Shown in pieces: positions 15,907-23,606 of a DNA stretch of 36,747 nucleotides. A program made the translations under genes and the position numbers. The DNA comes from Oscillospiraceae bacterium (lineage in GTDB: Bacteria; Bacillota; Clostridia; Oscillospirales; Oscillospiraceae), in NCBI GenBank assembly GCA_017552325.1, contig JAFZQE010000029.1, forward strand, positions 1 to 36,747, read 5' to 3'. The notes under the pieces were generated by a model. It saw only the letters and a program-made list of their open reading frames with translations, did no database searches and was not told the DNA's origin. The first letter of the stretch is position 1, and each line of letters begins with the position of its first letter.

Positions 15907-18329
15907 TCGGCGCAAAAACCGGATATTCCGCCTTCAGCGGCCCTTCCCACGGAGGGGCCGCTGAAGGCGCATGCAGCAGGGTCTGGTTCGGCGGCAGCTA
16001 CGTCGAGCACTGGACCGACGACTACCGCCTGCTCATCAGCTACCGCGACCGGCAGCAGGTGGAGGCCGTGTTCGACGGCGAGCTCTGGCACCCCGCCGGC
16101 GGCGACGCCGACATGTGCGAAAAGCTGCTGTGCGCCGCGCCGGAGGACTTCCTGTTCCGCTATTTTCAGGCGGCGGCCGAGGCCTGGTTCGCCGCGCACA
16201 GCTGCCTCGACAGCGGCCTGCCTCTGTCGAGGCTTTACGAGTGCTATCCCGGCGGCTGCGGCGCGCTCTGCGCCGCCGAGCTGCTGCGCCTGCTGATGGA
16301 CGACTGCGGCATGAAGCAGGAGGAGGCCCTGCCGCTGGTGCGGCGCTGCTGCGCGGACAACGTCTGCGCGGAGGAAATGGCGCTGCTGCTCCCGCTGCAG
16401 CCGCGCACCGCCCATGTGGCAGAGCTTCTGCGGGACAACCCGGACGGGATCGTCGCCGCCGAGCACGACGCCCGGCGCGGAGAATACCGCTCTCCCTTCG
16501 GCGCGGCGCGCTGCGGCGAAGAGATCACGCTCTGCTTCCGTCTGCTGGGCGGCGCGCTGAAGGGCGCCGTGCTGCGCCTCTGGGGCGACGGCTTCCGGCG
16601 CGACCTGCCGATGACGCGCGAGGGTGAGTTTTACGTCTGCCGCTTCACCGCGTCGGCGGAGCCCGCCGCGCTGTGGTACGCCTTCCGGCTGGACACGCAG
16701 AAAGGATCGCGCTGGCTCTGCCCCGAGAGCGGCGGCTTTGCCGGGCAGCTCTGCGACAGGCCCGGAGAGGGCTTTCGCCTGACGGTGTTCCGCGCGGATT
16801 TCGACACGCCGGGCTGGTTTCGCCGCAGCGTCATGTATCAGATCTTCCCCGACCGCTTCGCCTTTTCCGACGACGACACCGCCCGCCGCGGGATCGAATA
16901 CCACCGCGCGCTCGGCCAGACGCCGGAGCTGCACCGCAGCGTCCGCGAGGCCGTGCGCTGGCAGCCGCGGCCCTTCGAGCGCGATTACAGCCCCGACGAC
17001 TTCTACGGCGGCACGCTCCGCGGCATCGAACAGAAGCTCCCCTATCTGAAGGAGCTCGGCGTGAGCTGCCTCTACCTCAACCCGATCGTCGAGGCCCGCT
17101 CCAACCACCGCTACGACGCTTCCGACTACCGGAAGGTCGACCCGATCCTCGGCACGAACGAGGATTTCGAGCGTCTCTGCCGCGAGGCGGAGCGCCTCGG
17201 CATCCGAATCATGCTCGACGGCGTCTTTTCCCACACCGGCGCCGACAGCGTCTACTTCAACCGCTACGGCAGCTACCCCGGCCGGGGCGCCTGCCAGGGC
17301 GAGGACTCGCCCTATTACGACTGGTACGAATTCCGGCACTTCCCCAACGACTACCGCTGCTGGTGGGGCTTCAAGGACCTGCCGGAGGTGGACGAGCGCA
17401 ACGAAAGCTGGCAGGACTTCGTCGTCAGCGGGAAAAACAGCGTCGTGCGCGAATGGCTGCGCCGCGGCGCCGCCGGCTGGCGGCTGGACGTGGCCGACGA
17501 GCTGCCCGACGAGGTGCTGGCGCTGATCCGCCGCGCCGCGAAGGAGGAAAAGCCGGACGCGCCGATCCTCGGCGAGGTCTGGGAGGACGCGGTGCTCAAG
17601 GAGAGCTACGGTGCCCGCCGCCGCTACGCCCTGGGCGACGCGCTCGACAGCGTGATGAACTACCCCTTCCGCAGCGCCGTGCTCGACTTCATCCACGGGC
17701 GCAGCAGCGCCTACGGCCTGCGGGATTTCCTGACCGGGCAGCAGATGAACTATCCGCAGCCCCTCTACTATTCGCTGATGAACCTGCTCGGCTCGCACGA
17801 CGTCGACCGCATCCGAACGGCGCTCTCCGCGCCGACGACGCTGCGCGCGCTCAGCCGCGTCGAGCAGCTCAGCTACCCCTTCCGCGAGGAAGACAAGGCG
17901 CTGGCGCTCGACCGCGAAAATCTCTGCGCCGCGCTGCAGTTCGCGATCCCCGGCGTGCCCAGCGTTTACTACGGCGACGAGCAGGGTATGTGGGGCACCG
18001 GCGACCCCTTCAACCGCGCGCCCTTCGAGGAGGGCGACGCGGAGCTTCACGACTGTTACGCCGCCCTCGCCGCCAGGCGCAACGAAAATCCCTGCCTGCA
18101 GACCGGCGCGGCCGTCTTCGCCGCCTGCTCGGCCGAGGTACTGACGGTGCTGCGCTATATCGACCGCGGACGCGACGTCTTCGGCGAGCCCGCCCCGGAC
18201 GGAGCCTGGCTGCTGGTGCTCAACCGCAGCGGCCGGGAGCAGCCCTGGGAGGCGGAGGCCGCCGCGGCAGGACGCGGCCGGCTGCAGGGCCTCATCGGCC
18301 CGCGCAGGGCGGAATGGATCAAACTCTGA
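15894..18329 (+). CDS. GH13 alpha-glucan hydrolase/transglycosidase with an extra N-terminal domain
   Basis: 811 residues, about 200 longer than ordinary neopullulanase or cyclomaltodextrinase enzymes. Residues 191-300 look like the N-terminal beta-sandwich of that group (HDARRGEYRSPFGAA...). From about 310 comes the GH13 barrel with RSVMYQIFPDRF, the nucleophile in GWRLDVADE (D532), the acid/base in ILGEVWED (E561) and the stabiliser in LGSHDVDR (D636). It should cut or rearrange alpha-1,4-linked glucans in the cytoplasm (no signal peptide). The first 190 residues are unusual; parts resemble glycogen phosphorylase (see findings). The start overlaps the glgA stop by 13 bases without a good ribosome site, implying translational coupling; a strong hairpin lies at 15930-15968. 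Exact subfamily is uncertain. Confidence 0.85.
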   Translation: MDALIGAKTGYSAFSGPSHGGAAEGACSRVWFGGSYVEHWTDDYRLLISYRDRQQVEAVFDGELWHPAGGDADMCEKLLCAAPEDFLFRYFQAAAEAWFAAHSCLDSGLPLSRLYECYPGGCGALCAAELLRLLMDDCGMKQEEALPLVRRCCADNVCAEEMALLLPLQPRTAHVAELLRDNPDGIVAAEHDARRGEYRSPFGAARCGEEITLCFRLLGGALKGAVLRLWGDGFRRDLPMTREGEFYVCRFTASAEPAALWYAFRLDTQKGSRWLCPESGGFAGQLCDRPGEGFRLTVFRADFDTPGWFRRSVMYQIFPDRFAFSDDDTARRGIEYHRALGQTPELHRSVREAVRWQPRPFERDYSPDDFYGGTLRGIEQKLPYLKELGVSCLYLNPIVEARSNHRYDASDYRKVDPILGTNEDFERLCREAERLGIRIMLDGVFSHTGADSVYFNRYGSYPGRGACQGEDSPYYDWYEFRHFPNDYRCWWGFKDLPEVDERNESWQDFVVSGKNSVVREWLRRGAAGWRLDVADELPDEVLALIRRAAKEEKPDAPILGEVWEDAVLKESYGARRRYALGDALDSVMNYPFRSAVLDFIHGRSSAYGLRDFLTGQQMNYPQPLYYSLMNLLGSHDVDRIRTALSAPTTLRALSRVEQLSYPFREEDKALALDRENLCAALQFAIPGVPSVYYGDEQGMWGTGDPFNRAPFEEGDAELHDCYAALAARRNENPCLQTGAAVFAACSAEVLTVLRYIDRGRDVFGEPAPDGAWLLVLNRSGREQPWEAEAAAAGRGRLQGLIGPRRAEWIKL
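15930..15968 (+). promoter_or_regulatory. 14-bp perfect hairpin inside the start of the GH13 gene
   Basis: GCCTTCAGCGGCCC (15930-15943) pairs exactly with 15955-15968 across an 11-base loop. It lies 24 bases after the glgA stop and 36 bases into the GH13 frame. There is no U-tract, so termination is unlikely; a translational or mRNA-processing role is possible. Confidence 0.5.
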
Positions 18330-18375
18330 ATTGAAATACGGAATCGAACCGGCGCGGGCAGATCCTCCGCGCCGG

Positions 18376-18397
18376 AGGGCGCTTAACGCGCCCTTTC
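18376..18397 (+). terminator. Weak hairpin terminator after the glycogen operon
   Basis: AGGGCGC, loop TTAAC, GCGCCCT is followed by TTCC. The stem is seven base pairs and the U-tract short. It is the only terminator-like structure between the GH13 gene and the HTH gene. Confidence 0.45.
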
Positions 18398-18403
18398 CAA
18401 CTG

Positions 18404-18426
18404 TTGGTTGGATAATCCACAACCAA
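18404..18426. promoter_or_regulatory. Inverted repeat, candidate operator of the HTH regulator
   Basis: TTGGTTG (18404-18410) and CAACCAA (18420-18426) face each other across nine bases, just upstream of the putative -35 of the HTH gene. Dyad symmetry at this place suits binding by an XRE-type dimer. Confidence 0.4.
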
Positions 18427-18433
18427 GTTCATA

Positions 18434-18462
18434 TAGACAAGACGCCCGCTCTGCAGTATCCT
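18434..18462 (+). promoter_or_regulatory. Possible promoter for the HTH/DUF6273 operon
   Basis: TAGACA (18434-18439), a 17-base spacer and TATCCT (18457-18462). The match is moderate and is supported mainly by position, 38 bases before the start at 18501. Confidence 0.4.
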
Positions 18463-18500
18463 ACAGACAGGAGAGAAAACAACCAAAAGGAGAGTCAACG

Positions 18501-19280
18501 ATGATCGGTGACAAGATCCGGGAGCTGCGGAAGGCGCGCAAGCTGACGCAGGAGCAATTGGCCGAGTATCTGAATATCTCTTCCCAGGCCGTGAGCAAAT
18601 GGGAGACGGGGGCGAGCAGCCCCGACCTGGAGATGCTGCAGCGGCTGGCCGTCTTTTTCCGCACGACGCCCGACGCCCTGCTGGACTTCGACCGGCAGCG
18701 CATCGACGAAGAGGTCAAAGCGCTGGTGAAGGATTCATGTCCGCTGAGCGGGGATCCGAGAGAACGGGAGGCCTATTACCGCGAGCTGCTGAAAAAGTAT
18801 CCCAACAACGACCTGCTGCTCAACTACCTGCTGATGGTGCTTCCCAACAGTCGCGCCAAGGAAAAGATCGAGATCGGCGAGCGGCTGCTCGACACCACGA
18901 CGGACGAGTCGATCCGGCTCGACGTGCTGCGCCTGCTGGCGCAGACCTGCCACAATATCGGCGAGCAGGCGATGGCGGAGAGCTATCTGCGGCGGATGCC
19001 GGAGTCCAGTTATCTCAAGACCGAGATCGGAGCGGTCATCCTCGAGGGCGAAGCGCAGCTGCGGGAGATCGAAAAGACGGAGGATATGTGCCTCTGCACG
19101 CTCTGCGCCATGCTGATGCTGCGGCAGCACAGGGCGGAGAGCGACGAGGAACGGGAACGGCTGAGCGGGCTGCTGGACGGGCTGCTGGCCCTCTTTGCCC
19201 GGGATCCCGCCTTCTGCGAGGTGGCGGACGCCATCGCGGACCAGGTCAGAACCGGCAGCATCCTGTCGTCCTACCAGTGA
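18501..19280 (+). CDS. XRE-family helix-turn-helix regulator with helical C-terminal domain
   Basis: 259 residues. The N-terminal 60 residues are a clear Cro/C1-type helix-turn-helix (IRELRKARKLTQEQLAEYLNI, then SSQAVSKWETGASSPDLEML). The remaining 190 residues appear wholly alpha-helical, with spacing suggestive of TPR-like repeats (YYRELLKKYPNNDLLLNYLL; MAESYLRRMPESS). I do not recognise a named sensor domain. It lies 13 bases upstream of a membrane-anchored DUF6273 gene and probably forms a two-gene operon with it. The start at 18501 has AAAAGGAGAG 8-10 bases upstream; the upstream in-frame ATG at 18408 lies within the inverted repeat and was rejected. Ligand and targets are unknown. Confidence 0.88.
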   Translation: MIGDKIRELRKARKLTQEQLAEYLNISSQAVSKWETGASSPDLEMLQRLAVFFRTTPDALLDFDRQRIDEEVKALVKDSCPLSGDPREREAYYRELLKKYPNNDLLLNYLLMVLPNSRAKEKIEIGERLLDTTTDESIRLDVLRLLAQTCHNIGEQAMAESYLRRMPESSYLKTEIGAVILEGEAQLREIEKTEDMCLCTLCAMLMLRQHRAESDEERERLSGLLDGLLALFARDPAFCEVADAIADQVRTGSILSSYQ

Positions 19281-19293
19281 GGAGGCGGCCGCG

Positions 19294-20154
19294 ATGAAAG
19301 AAAACGCCAATCGGAAGAGCACGGTGAGATTTCTGCTCATCGCCGCCGTCTGCGTCGCTTTCGTCTTTCTGCTTGTGGCTGTGATCATCCCGGAGTATAA
19401 GCTGAACAGGGCCGAAAAGCTGATCGGGGCCGGCGACTATAAAGCAGCTTACGCTCTGCTGGACGGCATGGTGTACAAAAACAGCGCCGAGATCGCCGCG
19501 GACTGCCTGCTCCGCGCCCAGAAGGCCGGTCTCGCCGACGTAACGGTCGGCGCGACGGTCCGTTTCGGCCTGTACGAGCAGGATAACGACCCGTCGAACG
19601 GCCCGGAGGAGCTCGAATGGCTCGTGCTGGAGGTCGACGGGGACAGGGCCCTGCTCGTCAGCAAATACGGGCTGGAGCCGCGCCCGTACAACCAGGAACG
19701 TGAGCTGACGAACTCCTACAAGCGGGTGACCTGGTCCACCTGCGAGCTTCGCGCCTGGCTGAACGGGGACTTTTTCCGGGCCGCGTTCAGCCCCGAGCAT
19801 CAGGCGCTGATCCTCATGTCCGAAGTGAAGGCGGACAAAAACCCCCTGGCCGACGTCGATCCGGGGAGAGACACGAAGGACAGGATCTTTATCCTGAGCG
19901 CGACAGAGGCCGGCCTCTACTTTGATTCGGACAGTGCGAGACAGTGCCCGGGGACCGCGTACTGCCTCGCGCACAGCAGGGAAACCGAGAACGGTGCCTG
20001 CCGCTGGTGGCTGCGCACCTCCGGCGTGGAAGATGACGGAAGCGTTTCCGTCGTTACCGCGAAAGGCGAGATCTTCCTGGTCGGCTTTTCGTGCGGCCAC
20101 GAACCGAATCCCGCCGTGAGGCCCGCCATGTGGATCGGGCTCGGCGGGAACTGA
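19294..20154 (+). CDS. Membrane-anchored DUF6273-type protein
   Basis: 286 residues: a short basic N-terminus, one hydrophobic helix (about 12-33), a small helical linker (36-78, GDYKAAYALLDGM) and a C-terminal domain (about 84-284). That domain reads as DUF6273: a beta-rich start (VGATVRFGLYEQDN...EWLVLEV), then WSTCELRAWLNGDFFRAAFSPEH and a final WLRTSG...VRPAMWI segment. The pattern recalls formylglycine-enzyme/C-type-lectin folds used for ligand display or carbohydrate contact, but no function is established to my knowledge. The domain should sit outside the membrane. GAGGAGG lies ten bases before the ATG. It is most likely co-transcribed with the HTH regulator. Confidence 0.8.
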   Translation: MKENANRKSTVRFLLIAAVCVAFVFLLVAVIIPEYKLNRAEKLIGAGDYKAAYALLDGMVYKNSAEIAADCLLRAQKAGLADVTVGATVRFGLYEQDNDPSNGPEELEWLVLEVDGDRALLVSKYGLEPRPYNQERELTNSYKRVTWSTCELRAWLNGDFFRAAFSPEHQALILMSEVKADKNPLADVDPGRDTKDRIFILSATEAGLYFDSDSARQCPGTAYCLAHSRETENGACRWWLRTSGVEDDGSVSVVTAKGEIFLVGFSCGHEPNPAVRPAMWIGLGGN

Positions 20155-20216
20155 AGCAGATCAGACAAGCATGCAAAGTCAAAGAATAATTAATTTAGGA
20201 ACCGGGAGGAATCTTT

Positions 20217-21158
20217 ATGGACACTTCAGCCTTTGTTGAATTCAAGCGCAAACTGACGGAAAACTGCAGCCGCGTGATCATCGGCAAGGACGACGTGATC
20301 GAGCAGGTCGTCATCTGCCTGATCGCCGGCGGACATATCCTGCTGGAGGACGTGCCGGGCACCGGCAAGACCATGCTGCTGCGCGCCTTTGCCAAGAGCA
20401 TCGGCAGCAGCTTCAAGCGCATCCAGTTCACGCCCGACCTGATGCCCTCCGACCTGACCGGCATCAACTTCTACAACCAGAAGGCGGGTGAATTCGAGTT
20501 CCGCCCCGGCCCGCTCTTTGCCAACCTGATTCTGGCCGACGAGCTCAACCGCGCCACGCCGCGCAGCCAGTCGGCGCTGCTGGAGGTCATGGAGGAAAAG
20601 CAGATCTCCGTCGACGGCGTCAGCTACCGGATGGAGGAGCCCTACATGGTCATGGCCACGCAGAACCCGCTGGAGTCCTACGGCGTCTTCCCGCTGCCGG
20701 AGGCGCAGCTCGACCGCTTCTTCATGCGCCTGCGCCTGGGCTACATGAACCGTGAGCAGGAGATCTCCGTCATGCGGCGCACCGACAGCCGCGTGCTGGT
20801 CGACGAGCTGCCGCAGGTCGTGACCGCGGAGGAGCTGGCCGCGCTGCGCGGCAGTTATTTGCAGGTCCGCGTCAGCGACGACGTGGCGCGCTATATGATG
20901 GACATCGTCGCCCGCGCGCGCGTCAACGAGCTGCTGATCAACGGCGTGTCGACCCGCGGCAGCCTGGCGCTCTACCGCGCCAGCCAGATCTATGCCGCGC
21001 TCAACGGCCGCGACTACGTGATCCCCGAGGACGTCAAGCGCGAGGCGGCCGCCGTCCTGCCCCACCGCATTTCCCTGGTCAGCAACATCCATCTCGACAA
21101 CGACCGTTTCATCGCCAACCTTCTGGAAGAGATCGAGGTCCCACTGGAAAAGCTATGA
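20217..21158 (+). CDS. MoxR-family AAA+ ATPase
   Basis: 313 residues. It has Walker A GTGKT (K51 in EDVPGTGKTMLLR), Walker B LADE (D108, E109), sensor 1 ATQNP and a C-terminal helical lid (ARVNELLINGVSTRGSLAL). MoxR ATPases act as chaperones that assemble or insert metal or partner proteins, usually with a DUF58 protein encoded beside them. That is exactly the arrangement here: the next gene overlaps by four bases and encodes DUF58, followed by a membrane protein with a DUF4129-like tail. A GGGAGGAA site precedes the ATG. I could not identify a convincing promoter in the 62 bases upstream, so transcription from further upstream is possible. Confidence 0.92.
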   Translation: MDTSAFVEFKRKLTENCSRVIIGKDDVIEQVVICLIAGGHILLEDVPGTGKTMLLRAFAKSIGSSFKRIQFTPDLMPSDLTGINFYNQKAGEFEFRPGPLFANLILADELNRATPRSQSALLEVMEEKQISVDGVSYRMEEPYMVMATQNPLESYGVFPLPEAQLDRFFMRLRLGYMNREQEISVMRRTDSRVLVDELPQVVTAEELAALRGSYLQVRVSDDVARYMMDIVARARVNELLINGVSTRGSLALYRASQIYAALNGRDYVIPEDVKREAAAVLPHRISLVSNIHLDNDRFIANLLEEIEVPLEKL

Positions 21159-22201
21159 TCATTTTTATCATGATCTGCACGGTGATCCTGCTGGGGGTCG
21201 CGCAGTTCATCAGCCGGCGGGAGAATCTGCGGCGCCTCTACGTGGAGTTCAGCGCCGACAGCACGCTCACCGAGCCGGATGAGAGCGTGACGCTGCGCTT
21301 TACGGTCCACAACACCGGGCGCTGGCCGGTGCTCTATGCCGGGCTGTCGCTGCAGCTGGATCCGGAGGTCCTGATCTGTGAGGACGAAGAGTGGATGAGC
21401 CGACACGCGAACCGTGATTTTCTCGGCACGCGGATCGATTTCCACTTCTATCTGCTGCCCTACCGAAAATTCAGCGGAAAGATCCGCATCGCTTTCCGGG
21501 AGCGCGGCGTCTATGAGCTGGGGCGCTATTATCTGGAGCGCGGCGACTTTCTGGGGCTGAACCCCGTCATCGTCTCCGGCTTCCCGGACGTGCGCATCGT
21601 CTGCACCTCGCGGCGCTGCGAGCTGCCGGAGCTGCAGACCTTCGGCGGCTATTTGGGCGACGTTCCGGTACAGCGCTTCATCCTCGACGACCCGAGCATG
21701 CTCAAGGGCTACCGGGAATACACCGGCCGCGAGCCGATGAAGCAGATCTCCTGGATGCAGACGGCCAAGACCGGGCAGCTCACCGTGCGGCAGAACGACT
21801 TTACGGTCGACCGCAACGTCAGCATCCTCGTCAACATGGAGTCCGCGCCGCTGCCGGTGCTGGAGCACTGCATGGAGCTGCTGCGCAGCGTCTGTGAGGA
21901 GCTGGAGGAGCAGCACGTCCCCTATGCGCTGTATTCCAACGGCGACCTGTTCTCGGTCAATGAAGGCCTCGGCCGGAGCCACGTGTTTTATATTCAGCGC
22001 CGGATCGGACTGTCGCGCCTCGGCGCGATCTACAGCTTTACCCGGCTGGTCGACCGCTATGTCCGTCATCCCCGGGAAAACAGCAGCTGCATCATCATCA
22101 CGCCCGTGCGAAGCGAGGCCGTGGAGGCCTCCCTGCCGAGGCTTAGACGCTGCAGCTGCCGGGATCCCCATGTCCTTTGCGGAGGTGAAAAAAACCAATG
22201 A
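21155..22201 (+). CDS. DUF58 domain-containing protein
   Basis: 348 residues. One N-terminal hydrophobic helix (2-16), then a beta-rich region (about 25-125, resembling a CARDB/Ig-like fold) and the DUF58 core with GYREYTGREPMKQISWMQTAKTG. The last part has the vWA-like character usual after DUF58. Such proteins are the partner of MoxR ATPases and are thought to sit at the membrane; no enzymatic role is established. It overlaps the MoxR gene by four bases and the next gene by four bases, so the three are translated as a unit. ATG at 21155 is inside the MoxR stop region. Confidence 0.88.
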   Translation: MIIFIMICTVILLGVAQFISRRENLRRLYVEFSADSTLTEPDESVTLRFTVHNTGRWPVLYAGLSLQLDPEVLICEDEEWMSRHANRDFLGTRIDFHFYLLPYRKFSGKIRIAFRERGVYELGRYYLERGDFLGLNPVIVSGFPDVRIVCTSRRCELPELQTFGGYLGDVPVQRFILDDPSMLKGYREYTGREPMKQISWMQTAKTGQLTVRQNDFTVDRNVSILVNMESAPLPVLEHCMELLRSVCEELEEQHVPYALYSNGDLFSVNEGLGRSHVFYIQRRIGLSRLGAIYSFTRLVDRYVRHPRENSSCIIITPVRSEAVEASLPRLRRCSCRDPHVLCGGEKNQ

Positions 22202-23442
22202 AGAAAACAGCCGCGTTCCGATTTACCGCCGATCTTTGCTTTTATTTCTCCATTCTGAGCATCTTCCCCGCCATGCGTCCCTGGACGCTGCCGATGGCGC
22301 TCTTTGCTGCGGCCTTCCTTGTCGTTTCGCTGATCGCCGTGCATGTGCCCTGGGCGGCGCTGCGCCTGCTGCTCGCGCTGCTGCCGGGCCTCTGCTTCAT
22401 CGGGGCGGAGATCAAGCCGCTGCTGGTCTTCCCCGCGCTGGGCTGGCTGTATATGATCATCGTGCTGACCTCCGGCCGCTTCCATATCTGGCTGGACGAA
22501 TACCGGCGGATCTACCGCGTCATGCTGGTCATCGTCCTCTGCTCGCTGGCCGCGAACGCCGCTCACAGCGCGATCTATCGGGGGGACGTTATTTCCTATC
22601 CCAGCCTGATCTATGCGTTCTGCTTCCTCTGCCTCGGAGTCATCGCGCTGCGCGGCATTCAGATGAACGCGAACATGAGCTTTCGCTGGCGGCTGGCCAA
22701 CGCGGCCGCCGTGGTCGGCGTGCCGCTGCTGGCCTTCGGCGGCTCGGTGCTGATCTATATGCTGCTGCGCTTCACCGCGCCCGGCATGAACTATGTCCTC
22801 AAACCGGTCGGCCGCTTCGTCGACTGGCTGATCCTCGCCATCATGCCGGAAAAACAGCTTGATCCGACGGCCACGCCCATTCCGATGCCCTCGACGCCTC
22901 CTTCCATCAGTCTGCAGATTCCGGGTCACGAAGGGCGAGCCGTGCTGGAGGAAAACATCGAGCCGAACTGGGCCGGAACCCAGTTGGTCGACCGGGCCAC
23001 GATGATCGGCGGTTACGTCGTGCTGGCCATCCTTCTGCTGCTGGCCATTTATCTCGTCGTCCGCTATGCCAGACGAAGCAGCCGCAAGGCGCTGCAGGAG
23101 GACTATCTGTATGAGGAGACCGAAGAAGAGCTCCCGCCGGAGAAGAAAAAGCGGGGCGGCAGCAGGCGCATCATTCCGACCCCGGCCGATCAGGTCCGTG
23201 CCATCTACCGAAAATACCTGGAACTGATGCGGGAAAACGGCGTCCGCGTCCAAAAGGACAGCACCTCTGAGGAGATCCTGGACGAGGCGGAGCAGATCCG
23301 GCTCACGCCCGCCGCCCAGCGTCTGCGCGAGCTTTATCTGAAGGCCCGCTACGCCGAGGGCAGCCAGGTCACCCGCGAGGACGTGCAGGAGGCCTCCCGC
23401 TGCCTCAAGGAGATCCGCGAGGACGAGAGCTGGAAAAAATAG
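22198..23442 (+). CDS. Membrane protein with DUF4129-like C-terminal domain
   Basis: 414 residues. The N-terminal half has about seven hydrophobic helices (roughly 10-210). A proline-rich extracytoplasmic linker follows (about 218-265) and then another helix (about 270-290). The C-terminal cytoplasmic part (about 335-414) reads RAIYRKYLELMRENGVR...SEEILDEA...ELYLKARYA, the DUF4129 pattern. In related operons this protein carries a transglutaminase-like domain; I see none here, so only the membrane and DUF4129 parts remain. It is the third gene of the MoxR-DUF58 operon and is followed by a hairpin. I infer participation in a membrane complex of unknown purpose, perhaps protein or wall maturation. 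Confidence 0.75.
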   Translation: MKKTAAFRFTADLCFYFSILSIFPAMRPWTLPMALFAAAFLVVSLIAVHVPWAALRLLLALLPGLCFIGAEIKPLLVFPALGWLYMIIVLTSGRFHIWLDEYRRIYRVMLVIVLCSLAANAAHSAIYRGDVISYPSLIYAFCFLCLGVIALRGIQMNANMSFRWRLANAAAVVGVPLLAFGGSVLIYMLLRFTAPGMNYVLKPVGRFVDWLILAIMPEKQLDPTATPIPMPSTPPSISLQIPGHEGRAVLEENIEPNWAGTQLVDRATMIGGYVVLAILLLLAIYLVVRYARRSSRKALQEDYLYEETEEELPPEKKKRGGSRRIIPTPADQVRAIYRKYLELMRENGVRVQKDSTSEEILDEAEQIRLTPAAQRLRELYLKARYAEGSQVTREDVQEASRCLKEIREDESWKK

Positions 23443-23461
23443 TTTTCGATCGTCAACCGTC

Positions 23462-23505
23462 AAACCCGGGAGAGGAAAAACGTCGGTTTTCCCTCTCCCG
23501 GGTTT
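23462..23505 (+). terminator. Hairpin terminator after the MoxR operon
   Basis: AAACCCGGGAGAGG...CTCTCCCGGGTTT forms a 13-bp stem that continues for six more pairs after a one-base bulge. It is followed by TTTCTTC. It separates the MoxR operon from the FHA-FtsW operon. Confidence 0.75.
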
Positions 23506-23534
23506 CTTCATATCATAAGAATACCGCCCTTTTC

Positions 23535-23563
23535 TTGTAAATCGGGCTTGCGCATGGTATAAT
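23535..23563 (+). promoter_or_regulatory. Promoter for the FHA-FtsW/PBP operon
   Basis: TTGTAA (23535-23540), a 17-base spacer and TATAAT (23558-23563), with a TG before the -10 box. It starts 44 bases before the start codon at 23607. Confidence 0.75.
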
Positions 23564-23606
23564 ATATTATTGTCGATGTTTTCCGGAAAAGAGGTGAGTT
23601 TTCCCG

